In this document: one piece after another, positions 1-6,340 of the stretch
How the letters are laid out: every line of letters begins with the position of its first letter
Position numbering within the stretch: the first letter of the stretch is position 1
Source: Spirochaetaceae bacterium
Lineage (GTDB): Bacteria > Spirochaetota > Spirochaetia > SZUA-6 > RPPD01
Length of the DNA stretch: 6,676 nucleotides
NCBI GenBank assembly: GCA_003818675.1
Contig: RPPD01000128.1
Span: forward strand, 1-6,676
Direction of reading: 5' to 3'
The notes under the pieces: generated by a model
Databases searched by the model: none
Seen by the model: the letters and a program-made list of their open reading frames with translations, nothing else
What the model was told of the DNA's origin: nothing
Program-made: the position numbers and the translations under genes

Positions 1-1
1 C

Positions 2-2611
2 TTTGACCAGTATCTTGCCAAACAGGGCGATGCCAACCTGACAGGGCAGACCTATTACTACAAGGCGGTCTGTGAAGCGGAAAAAGGAAGCTTGAAGGAT
101 GCGGAAATCACGGTAAAGAAATTCCTCGATGCTTTTTCCGGATCGGCCTTTCATGACCACGGAGTTCTGCTTCTCGCCTTTATCTATTTCAAGACCGGCA
201 ATGCAGACGGGATCATCAGCCTGTATGACACACCTGATTTCAAAAAACTCTCGCCTGCAATGGACAGCACATTCAGACTTTATTATGCGGCAGCTCTTGT
301 TCAAAAAAACCGCAAGGACGAAGCGCGAAAGGTCTATAACGGAATAATTGCAGAATCTGCTTCAGGATCCCCTTCTGCTGCAGATTCTGCCGCATCCGCA
401 TCTGTCGCCATAACAAAACTCTTTTCGCTTGCGCAGACAGCTAATGATATCACTGAAATGGAACGCCTCATCAGTCTCGCGGAAGACACTTTTGCAGACA
501 ATCCAGTGGTGCAGGCGGAGTTCTGGACAAACATCGGTATCACTTCCTATTCACAGAATAAAACTGATCTCGCGGAGTTCTATCTCAACAAGGCATGGAG
601 TTACCGCAAACGCGTTACATTGGACCAGTCGGTGCCGCTTTACCTGGCACGAATAATGAAGGACCGCGGCAACACCAGTCATGCGTTTCTCATCCTGGAG
701 GAATATCTCGCGGACAAAACGGAAATATCAGAATCGGTTCTCTTCCAATCAGGACATCTTGCCTCATCAACCGGTAATTACGAGAAGGCAATTTATTTCC
801 TGGAACTCTACATGAAGCAGTTTCCTGGCACAAAATCTGCAGTCGAAGCAGCGTATCTTCTCGCATATTCCTATGAAAAAACAGGGGCCTCAGACAAAGC
901 CCTTGCGCTCATAGACTCTCGCGGGATTGTTGTTGCCACAGAATTGGACGGTGCAGTATTGCGGCTGTACGCGCGTCTTCTTTCCGAAAAGGGGGACACT
1001 GCCAGAGCGCTATCAGTGCTTGCCAATTATGCAACGGCACATCCTGCAGACATTTCTGCCCAACGGGAATATATTCAGCGCCTTTTCATGCAGAAAAAAT
1101 ACCAGGAAATACTTGCAGCCCTGGCTAATATCAGAAAAAACAATCCAGCGCTTGCAGTACAGGATCCCGGGGCTGACCTTGTACTCACATATTTTGAGGG
1201 GCTTGCGCGAATTTCCAGAAAGGAATATGCCGCGGCACTTCCGCTATTCAGCCGCCTCACGCCTGAAATGACAGCAAAATATAAAATGGACGACATCGCG
1301 CCATACGCGCTGTATTACAGGGCGTGGACGCTATACCGCCTCGGCAAATTCCGTGAAGCCGCTGATATTTTTGCGCTTGTCACCGGCCGCTACCAGACTC
1401 ACGCGCTTTACTTGCAGGCGCTCTCACTCGCAGGCTGGTGCTATTACAGTACCGCAGATTACGCACAAGCTGAAAAATATTTTATGGCACTTCAGGCTTC
1501 CAAAACTGATCCCGCGATAGTAATCAATCCCGCGATAGTAATCAATCCTGCAGTCGCGGTGAAAAACAATTACCTGCTCGCCAAGACCCTTCTCGCACAG
1601 AACAAACAGGCAGAGGCCGCCACTCTCTTCGCCTCTATTGCTGACTCGTCCCCTGCATCGGAGTTCGCTGACGATGCTCTGTTTGATTACGCGGGGATCT
1701 TGAGTTCTCAGGGCAAAACCGAGCAAGCCGCTTCCATGTATCAGAAACTCTATGACATGTATCCCGCAAGCCCGCTTGCCGAGGAAGCCCTGTACCTGCG
1801 CGCCCAGGGTTATTACAAGTCTGCATCGTACGCAAAATCACGTGATGCTTTCAAGCTTTACAGGGACAAGTTCCCCAAAGGTACGCTTTCTGACGCAGTG
1901 CTATATTGGGGCGGGGAGGCGGCTCTGCAAAGTTCGGATCCAGGAACAGCGGTATATTTCTGGGATACGCTCATCCAGGAATACAGGCAGAGCCCGTTTC
2001 GCTCCGAGGCCATGAGAAAGGCCGCCCTGATCCATCTTGGAAGAAAAAATTACGGACAAGCCCTCGCCCTCTACGTGCAGCTTACAGAACAGTATCCGCA
2101 GGAAGCACTGTCCATGAATGCAGCCGAGCAGGCACAGAAAATACGCTTTCTCATGCAGGGCCAGACAGGCGAGGAAGCTGAGCTCTCGGCAAAAATTGAA
2201 CGCGGCAGACAGACTGCAACCCGCGAGGGCAGGCAGGCAATGGTAGACCTTGCCACCCTGTACATGGCACAGGCAGACCAGAAGAATCTGGAAACAGCCA
2301 GAACCCTTGCTGCCCGGGTCAGCGAGGTCAAGGCAGACACATTGACCGCGGCCAGGGCAGAGTTTCTGCTTGGCGAGTATTTTGCCAAAAAGCGCGAATA
2401 CGTGAATGCAGGAAACGAGTTTTTAAAAGCCGCGTTTATTGACACCTCCAACCGCGAGTTCATGGCACAGTCGATGTACCGATCTGCAGAGATGTTTCTG
2501 GCAGCAGGAGACAAGAAATCCGTCCGTGACATAGTTGCGCGGCTTGTGGATAATTTTCCGCAGTCTTTATGGACCACGAAAGGCAAAAAACTTCTGGAAG
2601 GGCTTAACTGA
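2..2611 (+). CDS. Large TPR-repeat protein, 5'-truncated by the window edge
   Basis: The frame is open from position 2, giving 869 codons before TGA at 2609-2611. A TTG at 92 is a possible start, but the 30 codons before it are ordinary coding sequence in the same helical style, so I treat the gene as running in from the left; its N-terminus and any signal peptide are not visible. The product is a chain of helix-turn-helix units typical of tetratricopeptide repeats. The clearest lie at about 1330-1490 (FREAADIFALVTGRY, then YAQAEKYFMAL), 1710-2110 (TEQAASMYQKLYDMYPASP, then YGQALALYVQLTEQYPQ) and 2380-2600. The aromatic-Pro helix ends (YP, FP) resemble BamD/CpoB-type TPR proteins. TPRs bind proteins and carry no catalytic motif. 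Being first, one base ahead of an outer-membrane protein gene and exbBD-tonB, it is probably an envelope scaffold or assembly factor for that system; this is inference. The exact partner is unknown. An 18-bp tandem duplication lies inside it. Confidence 0.9.
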   Translation, partial: FDQYLAKQGDANLTGQTYYYKAVCEAEKGSLKDAEITVKKFLDAFSGSAFHDHGVLLLAFIYFKTGNADGIISLYDTPDFKKLSPAMDSTFRLYYAAALVQKNRKDEARKVYNGIIAESASGSPSAADSAASASVAITKLFSLAQTANDITEMERLISLAEDTFADNPVVQAEFWTNIGITSYSQNKTDLAEFYLNKAWSYRKRVTLDQSVPLYLARIMKDRGNTSHAFLILEEYLADKTEISESVLFQSGHLASSTGNYEKAIYFLELYMKQFPGTKSAVEAAYLLAYSYEKTGASDKALALIDSRGIVVATELDGAVLRLYARLLSEKGDTARALSVLANYATAHPADISAQREYIQRLFMQKKYQEILAALANIRKNNPALAVQDPGADLVLTYFEGLARISRKEYAAALPLFSRLTPEMTAKYKMDDIAPYALYYRAWTLYRLGKFREAADIFALVTGRYQTHALYLQALSLAGWCYYSTADYAQAEKYFMALQASKTDPAIVINPAIVINPAVAVKNNYLLAKTLLAQNKQAEAATLFASIADSSPASEFADDALFDYAGILSSQGKTEQAASMYQKLYDMYPASPLAEEALYLRAQGYYKSASYAKSRDAFKLYRDKFPKGTLSDAVLYWGGEAALQSSDPGTAVYFWDTLIQEYRQSPFRSEAMRKAALIHLGRKNYGQALALYVQLTEQYPQEALSMNAAEQAQKIRFLMQGQTGEEAELSAKIERGRQTATREGRQAMVDLATLYMAQADQKNLETARTLAARVSEVKADTLTAARAEFLLGEYFAKKREYVNAGNEFLKAAFIDTSNREFMAQSMYRSAEMFLAAGDKKSVRDIVARLVDNFPQSLWTTKGKKLLEGLN
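1509..1564 (+). repeat. In-frame 18-bp tandem repeat in the TPR gene
   Basis: Two perfect copies of an 18-bp unit (CCCGCGATAGTAATCAAT) lie at 1511-1528 and 1529-1546. A third, strongly diverged copy follows at 1547-1564, about half identical in DNA. The peptide reads PAIVIN, PAIVIN, PAVAVK. Being a multiple of three, copy-number change keeps the frame. It falls in the linker between two predicted TPR helices, where extra residues are easily tolerated. Confidence 0.9.
2596..2602 (+). promoter_or_regulatory. Ribosome binding site that fixes the start of the barrel protein gene
   Basis: GGAAGGG lies 10 bases before the ATG at 2613, inside the last codons of the TPR gene. It supports ATG 2613 over the in-frame ATG at 2535, which would add 26 residues without leader character and would overlap the TPR gene by 77 bases. 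Confidence 0.6.
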
Positions 2612-2612
2612 C

Positions 2613-4223
2613 ATGAAAAAATACCTTGTAGCAATATCACTTGTTGTCTGCCTCACACTGCCCGCCTTTGCCGAAGAAGCGGAGCCAGATGATCCTGACG
2701 CGATGTTCCCGTCCATTGTGCTTGAAATAGACGACCTCAGCATAGAAAAGATTGATGTGGGCATAAAGGATGAAGTACAGCTTCTTCCATTTGAACGGGA
2801 AGCTCCGCTCCCCGATCCAGCACAGATCCAGGTCGCGGAACCTCAAGCGGCCGCCATAATCCCGGGCGCCCTGCCCCCATATACCATGGGAGATAAAACC
2901 TTTTTTACAAAGGTGCTGTTTGGCGCAGGACTGGCCAATTCCCTCATGAGTGAAATAACCTTTTATCGTCTGGGACAACAGCCAGTGGTAAAACTCTTTT
3001 ACAGCCATGATAACTCGGATGGCTTTGCAGGACATCAGGTGGGCCTGGGATACAGCACGCGGCAAGACCTTTTTGAAGGCTCGGTCAAATACCAGACTCC
3101 AGAGTTTCTGTTTGCTGCCTCAGGCGGATTCTCACAGACGGAACGGGGACTGCAGGAACAGTCAACATATTTTTCCGTTATCAACCAGTTCTCAAACGGA
3201 ACCGTTGATCTCGCACTCAAGCTTGGGGATCTTGTCACTGTTTCATCCGCCACGACATTTTATTCTGCCGGCCTCCAGGTAACCAGCGGTACCCATCCTG
3301 CCTGGACTGTCACATATCCGCCCCTGGAGTTGTCTGTCAGTGAAAAAATAACAGGAGGGCTCCGCTGGGAGGTCATCCAGGCTGCGCTTGAGCTTTCTTA
3401 TTCATTCAGGGCAATCCCCGGAAACAGTGCGTATGAGATGCACAGATTCAATGCAAAGCTTGACGCTGGGGCTGACATCGCGGACTGGATCAGGCTTGAC
3501 GGTGAAGTCGGAATCTCAACCTTCACCGGAACCCCGTATCTTGTGCCGTTTGAAGTGGGAGTTTCTGGCTATGCCGCTGACTGGTTCTCCTTGAGGATCT
3601 CTGGAGGATACAGGGTGGTACCGTGCAACCTGCAGGATCTGATTACCGAAATTCCCTTTGCGGATTTTCCTGCAGAGCTTATAGACAACCATGGGTGGTT
3701 TGGAAAAGCCGCGATACAGTTCTCTTTTTCCAACGCCATCCTTCTTGTGCTCGAGGGTACCCTGTCACACAACCAGGCCTTCGCCACTCCAGCCGTGACA
3801 CCTGATCTTGCGACAGGACTATTTCCTGTTGTCTACACGCAGAATATCACTGTTTTTGAAACGGATTCCCGCCTAAGGTTCCCGATTTTTTCCTGGCTTT
3901 CCATTGATGCTGTCTTGCGGCTCACAATCCCATTTTCAGGTTCGCTTTCAATGCCGGGCGAAATAGGTGGTGTTCTCGCGGCAGAGGAACCAGGCGGCGG
4001 TTATGGAATGTCCGTTTCAACATTCATCAAGGCTGACGCATCAGGAACCGCGGGCAATCCCGTGTTGTCTGCACAGGCATTTTTCCGCGCATTTGACAAT
4101 ATCACTTTCTTCATTGAGGCAACTGATATCCTTTCACCTCTTTTTGAAAAACCTAATTTTATTCTTGCACCATATCTTACTCCCGGCATACAGGCCAGGT
4201 TTAAAATCCAAATTTCACTATAA
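2613..4223 (+). CDS. Predicted outer-membrane beta-barrel protein (exbBD-tonB-linked)
   Basis: The 536-residue product starts with a textbook Sec signal peptide: MKK, a hydrophobic core to about residue 16, then PAFA with predicted cleavage after Ala20. I chose ATG 2613 because it alone starts this leader and has a nearby ribosome site. After cleavage comes an acidic, proline-containing, non-barrel stretch (about 21-94), then about 440 residues of alternating polar and hydrophobic strands with Gly and aromatic residues at strand ends (for example FEGSVKYQTPEFLFAASGGF and WFSLRISGGYRVV). The last strand, QARFKIQISL, has the alternation of a C-terminal BAM-recognition strand but ends in Leu rather than the usual Phe. 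It has no cysteine lipobox suited to lipidation; Cys13 is in the leader core. It starts 1 bp after the TPR gene and ends inside the exbB ribosome site. I do not recognise the family. A TonB-driven channel or structural partner is inference; no plug domain was identified. Confidence 0.78.
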   Translation: MKKYLVAISLVVCLTLPAFAEEAEPDDPDAMFPSIVLEIDDLSIEKIDVGIKDEVQLLPFEREAPLPDPAQIQVAEPQAAAIIPGALPPYTMGDKTFFTKVLFGAGLANSLMSEITFYRLGQQPVVKLFYSHDNSDGFAGHQVGLGYSTRQDLFEGSVKYQTPEFLFAASGGFSQTERGLQEQSTYFSVINQFSNGTVDLALKLGDLVTVSSATTFYSAGLQVTSGTHPAWTVTYPPLELSVSEKITGGLRWEVIQAALELSYSFRAIPGNSAYEMHRFNAKLDAGADIADWIRLDGEVGISTFTGTPYLVPFEVGVSGYAADWFSLRISGGYRVVPCNLQDLITEIPFADFPAELIDNHGWFGKAAIQFSFSNAILLVLEGTLSHNQAFATPAVTPDLATGLFPVVYTQNITVFETDSRLRFPIFSWLSIDAVLRLTIPFSGSLSMPGEIGGVLAAEEPGGGYGMSVSTFIKADASGTAGNPVLSAQAFFRAFDNITFFIEATDILSPLFEKPNFILAPYLTPGIQARFKIQISL

Positions 4224-4227
4224 GGAG
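4222..4227 (+). promoter_or_regulatory. Strong ribosome binding site for exbB overlapping the upstream stop codon
   Basis: AAGGAG is a full Shine-Dalgarno match, 5 bases before ATG 4233. It shares bases with the TAA stop (4221-4223) of the barrel gene, so a ribosome terminating there is placed on the exbB site. Confidence 0.8.
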
Positions 4228-4232
4228 TATTT

Positions 4233-4838
4233 ATGTTTGAACTGATAAACAAGGGCGGCATCATCATGTGGTTCATCTGCCCGCTTTCGCTTGTGGCCTT
4301 TGCTATAATAATCGAGAGGCTCATTTATTTCTGGAAGATCAGAACTGATGAAGACAAGATGATCAACAGACTCAAAATCACAATGGAAAAAAAGCATTAT
4401 GACGAGGCGCTGGCCATCTGCGAGAGCAATCCCTCACCCATTACCAATCTCCTGAAGGTGGGCCTTGAGCACAAGCAGTACGGACCCCAGGCCATCAAGG
4501 ATGCGATAACGGACGCCGCAAACCAGGAAATCCCGAAACTGGAAAAGAACCTTTCTTTCCTTGGAACTATTGCCAATATCGCACCGCTTTTGGGTCTGCT
4601 TGGAACAGTCGTGGGCAATATAAGCGCGTTTGACGTGCTGAACAACATGGAGGGCTTAAACACATCAAGACTCTCCGGAGACATCGCGGTGGCTCTACTC
4701 ACCACAGCCGCCGGGATCATAGTAGCCCTGCCTGCGATCATCTTCTACAACTACCTGGTAGCCAAGGTCAACCACATTATCATCAGGCTGGAAAACCGCG
4801 TGAACCAGATGGTGCTGCTTTTCACCGAGGGTAAGTAA
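4233..4838 (+). CDS. exbB: ExbB/TolQ-family proton channel subunit (MotA/TolQ/ExbB family)
   Basis: This is a 201-residue inner-membrane protein, close to the usual length of compact ExbB/TolQ proteins. It has three membrane segments: about 9-34, 108-134 and 151-175. A cytoplasmic stretch between the first two carries the typical helix with HYDEALAICE (55-64). The family signature NIAPLLGLLGTVVGNISAF (115-133) spans TM2, with the channel threonine T125. TM3 reads IAVALLTTAAGIIVALPA and then YN, with the second conserved threonine at T158. With ExbD it should form the pentamer-dimer channel that uses the proton gradient to drive the TonB-like protein. Two departures are visible: Asn129 where most relatives have Met (GTVxGM), and Val153 where E. 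coli ExbB and TolQ carry a conserved Glu (IAEAL). TolQ is the alternative name, but the TonB-type partner and lack of tolB or pal in view favour ExbB. The next gene starts directly after its stop. Confidence 0.95.
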   Translation: MFELINKGGIIMWFICPLSLVAFAIIIERLIYFWKIRTDEDKMINRLKITMEKKHYDEALAICESNPSPITNLLKVGLEHKQYGPQAIKDAITDAANQEIPKLEKNLSFLGTIANIAPLLGLLGTVVGNISAFDVLNNMEGLNTSRLSGDIAVALLTTAAGIIVALPAIIFYNYLVAKVNHIIIRLENRVNQMVLLFTEGK

Positions 4839-5297
4839 ATGAGATTCAGAAGACGACTGGAAACCAATGCGACTATCAACATGGTGCCAATGATTGATGT
4901 TGTCTTTCAGCTTATAATCTATTTCATGGTCGCTACAACCATGATCATCACCCCGGGCATCCCCATCACGCTTCCAGAGTCCTCAACCACGGAAAAGGTG
5001 GCCATGTCAAAAATAGTTGTCACGGTAGTCTCACAGAATGAAATATATTTAAACCGTGACCGCTACACCCTGCAAACCCTGGATCGTGCCCTGGCAGGAA
5101 GTGCGGCACAGACAGCGATATCAACTGCTGACATGACTTCGGGCAAAGATCAAACCCGGGTCAAGGGGGCGGTCATAGAGGGTAATGCCGATGTATCCTA
5201 CAGTCTCATGGTGAGAGTGCTGGACATCCTTCGCCGCAATGGTTATGGCGTTGCCAATCTCAGGACCAGGCCTGGAACAGGGCAGGAAAAACGATGA
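4839..5297 (+). CDS. exbD: ExbD/TolR-family proton channel subunit
   Basis: The 152-residue product has a short basic cytoplasmic start (RFRRRLETN), one membrane helix (about 15-37) and a periplasmic domain. The helix begins with the family motif INMVPMIDVVFQLIIYFMVA, in which Asp20 is the proton-carrying aspartate equivalent to D25 of E. coli ExbD. LPES (44-47) follows the helix, as in many relatives. The periplasmic part has the expected strand IVVTVVSQNEIYLN and the late segment DVSYSLMVRVLDILRRNGYGVANL. The stretch between these (about 84-112) is longer and more polar than in compact ExbDs. ATG 4839 directly abuts the exbB stop, with GAGG at 4827-4830 as ribosome site. The end overlaps the next ATG by four bases (ATGA), a sign of translational coupling and fixed stoichiometry. 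It should sit inside the ExbB ring. TolR is the only serious alternative name. Confidence 0.93.
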   Translation: MRFRRRLETNATINMVPMIDVVFQLIIYFMVATTMIITPGIPITLPESSTTEKVAMSKIVVTVVSQNEIYLNRDRYTLQTLDRALAGSAAQTAISTADMTSGKDQTRVKGAVIEGNADVSYSLMVRVLDILRRNGYGVANLRTRPGTGQEKR

Positions 5298-6019
5298 CAC
5301 AAGAACAGCATCAGGACAATGAACGCCTGGCCACAGGCTTTATAATCGCCCTGCTTCTGCACGCGATCATCTTTCTTGTAATGCTTTTTGTTCCTGAGCT
5401 CTCCATTTCTCCCGCACAGGAATACCCGGATCCTGTGATCATCCAACTCGAGTCATTTACCGACACAGCGCAGATACTCGCTGAAGCGGATAATTTCGTG
5501 ACTGATGAGTCAGCTCCAGCACCTGTCACAGCCGCTGCAATTCCCGGCCCAAATCCCGCATCGGGTCTGCCTTCCGCCAGTGGAAGACAGACCACGACCC
5601 AACCCCGAGAGGAAGTGTCCAGGCTCTCCGAGGGCAGCCTCTCACGTCTCGATGAAGCATTGCACAGGTCAGGCACATCAGGTACCGGTGACTCCGGAAC
5701 AGGGAGCGGCAGCGATACATCGGGTACTAGTAATGGTACAACTTCAAAGTGGGCGGACAATACCTCTCGCGAACCTGTCTCCCGCACGGAACCTGTCATA
5801 CCGCGCTGGGTTTCGGAGCAGGGCTTGAGACTTAAGGTAGAACTGGAAGTGGAGCTCACGGCAGACGGATTTGTGCTTGTGAAGGGAATAAAGACATCAT
5901 CAGGATATTCGGATGTGGACTCAGCGGTAAGCCGCGCAGTTTCACGCTGGAAATACACCAGGCTCTCACTGGCAAAGTCCATAACCGGCGTCATCACCTA
6001 TATCATACAGCCGAGATAA
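5294..6019 (+). CDS. tonB: TonB-like energy transducer
   Basis: The 241-residue product has a cytoplasmic start, one membrane anchor (about 13-33, GFIIALLLHAIIFLVMLFV) and a C-terminal TonB domain (about 167-241). The anchor keeps the conserved TM histidine (His23) that couples TonB or TolA to ExbB/ExbD, while the serine four residues earlier in E. coli TonB is Ala19. The C-terminal domain fits the family pattern: PVIPRWVSEQG, a strand LKVELEVEL, ADGFVLVKG, SSGYSDVDSAV, the helix end SRWKYTRL, and a last strand ITGVITYIIQP. The linker is short and unusual: some prolines at 75-105, then a Ser-Gly-Thr rich tract at 126-151 instead of the common Pro-Lys/Pro-Glu repeats. It overlaps exbD by 4 bp and has AGGA at 5284-5287 as ribosome site. 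It probably works on the barrel protein or a remote TonB-dependent receptor. A TolA-like role is less likely, since the C-terminal SSG motif is TonB type. Confidence 0.9.
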   Translation: MTQEQHQDNERLATGFIIALLLHAIIFLVMLFVPELSISPAQEYPDPVIIQLESFTDTAQILAEADNFVTDESAPAPVTAAAIPGPNPASGLPSASGRQTTTQPREEVSRLSEGSLSRLDEALHRSGTSGTGDSGTGSGSDTSGTSNGTTSKWADNTSREPVSRTEPVIPRWVSEQGLRLKVELEVELTADGFVLVKGIKTSSGYSDVDSAVSRAVSRWKYTRLSLAKSITGVITYIIQPR

Positions 6020-6046
6020 AAAACGCCGGACTAAAGTGCCCGGCGT
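6018..6046 (-). terminator. Rho-independent terminator of the tRNA-Cys transcript
   Basis: Read on the minus strand, a 7-bp GC-rich stem (ACGCCGG with CCGGCGT, arms 6040-6046 and 6023-6029, 10-base loop) is followed at once by six U residues (6023-6018). The U run overlaps the tonB stop codon by two bases. It is well formed only for leftward transcription; on the plus strand the bases after the stem are GTCCC, so rightward stopping would rely on the hairpin alone. Confidence 0.85.
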
Positions 6047-6047
6047 G

Positions 6048-6088
6048 TCCCAACCGAGACTACTCTTTTGGTACAGACTCGGTTGGGA
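6048..6088. repeat. Inverted repeat between tRNA-Cys and its terminator
   Basis: TCCCAACCGAG (6048-6058) is perfectly matched by CTCGGTTGGGA (6078-6088), an 11-bp stem with a 19-base loop (6059-6077). After one A/A mismatch two more pairs are possible. No U run follows on either strand, so it is not a terminator itself. On the minus strand it begins six bases after the tRNA 3' end and could guide 3' processing. On the plus strand it could block 3' exonucleases at the end of the tonB mRNA. Both roles are inference. Confidence 0.8.
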
Positions 6089-6094
6089 AACGAG

Positions 6095-6166
6095 AGGCGC
6101 CGAGCGGATTCGAACCGCTGCATAAAGGTTTTGCAGACCTCTCCCTTACCACTTGGGTACGGCGCC
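6095..6166 (-). tRNA. trnC: tRNA-Cys (anticodon GCA)
   Basis: The 72-base cloverleaf folds cleanly. The acceptor stem pairs GGCGCCG with CGGCGCC over 7 bp. The D arm has a 3-bp CCC/GGG stem and a loop containing GTGGTAA. The anticodon stem is GAGGT/ACCTT with one G-U pair, and the loop is CTGCAAA with anticodon GCA at 6134-6132. The variable loop is 5 bases, and the T arm is AGCGG-TTCGAAT-CCGCT. The discriminator is U, the identity base of cysteine tRNAs. CCA is not encoded (CTC follows), so the 3' end must be completed by the CCA-adding enzyme. It lies tail to tail with the tonB operon. Its predicted promoter is about 130 bp upstream, with two palindromes in between and only two bases between the nearer palindrome and the mature 5' end. 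Confidence 0.97.
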
Positions 6167-6168
6167 TA

Positions 6169-6210
6169 GTACTTCGTGCCTGCCAAAAGTATTTGGCAGG
6201 CACGAAGTAC
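6169..6210. repeat. Perfect 19-bp palindrome abutting the tRNA-Cys 5' end
   Basis: The arms at 6169-6187 and 6192-6210 are perfect reverse complements (outer end GTACTTCGTGCCTGCC), separated by only four bases (AGTA). On the minus strand the hairpin ends two bases before G1 of the tRNA, within the region RNase P must handle. No U run follows on either strand, so it does not look like a terminator. It may be a short palindromic mobile element or a structured leader. Confidence 0.93.
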
Positions 6211-6260
6211 GCAGTATTGATTTCTTCTTTAATAACAGCAATTGAAGAAATTAATACTGC
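6211..6260. repeat. Second palindrome, directly abutting the first
   Basis: The arms at 6211-6227 and 6244-6260 (outer ends GCAGTATT and AATACTGC) match at 16 of 17 positions around a 16-base AT-rich centre. The one exception (G6219 opposite T6252) would be a G-U pair in plus-strand RNA but an A-C mismatch in minus-strand RNA. It touches the first palindrome with no gap (6210/6211), so the two make a 92-bp block. No U run follows on either side. Confidence 0.88.
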
Positions 6261-6305
6261 ACGTATGTAAAAATTGCGCGCCATCGTAATTGACAACGTG
6301 TAAGC

Positions 6306-6334
6306 AATATAAACAAATTGCCGGAATTTGTAAA
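6306..6334 (-). promoter_or_regulatory. Predicted sigma70-type promoter for tRNA-Cys
   Basis: Read on the minus strand, TTTACA (6334-6329, five of six matches to the -35 consensus) is followed after exactly 17 bases by TATATT (6311-6306, five of six to the -10 consensus). Transcription would start near 6299 and run through both palindromes into the tRNA, giving a 5' leader of about 130 bases. It is the best promoter I see in this gap for the leftward tRNA. The -35 box also lies just past the kamA terminator candidate. Confidence 0.6.
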
Positions 6335-6340
6335 GAGAAG

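Noticed and set aside
2535..2612. N-terminal extension of the barrel protein from ATG 2535
   Set aside because: It would overlap the TPR gene by 77 bases and bury a textbook signal peptide behind 26 non-leader residues. ATG 2613 has its own ribosome site.
2071..2640. Minus-strand open frame (189 codons) opposite the end of the TPR gene
   Set aside because: It mirrors high-quality TPR coding sequence, shows no domain, and spans the junction of two co-directional genes.
2643..2660. Lipoprotein signal in the barrel protein (LVVC around Cys13)
   Set aside because: Val before the Cys does not fit a lipobox, hydrophobic residues continue after it, and a good signal peptidase I site (AFA) follows.
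5311..5997. Long minus-strand open frame (228 codons) opposite the tonB-like gene
   Set aside because: The plus frame has a clear membrane anchor and TonB domain. The antisense product is Ser/Pro/Val-rich without any domain and has no upstream signals.
6169..6260. Palindromes as a CRISPR array or as terminators
   Set aside because: The two units differ in sequence and abut without spacers, and no U run follows either stem on either strand.
6290..6318. Plus-strand TTGACA as a -35 box in the intergenic gap
   Set aside because: The -35 is perfect, but at 17 bases only ACAAAT is available as -10, and the nearest TATAAA is only 12 bases away. No plus-strand gene follows.
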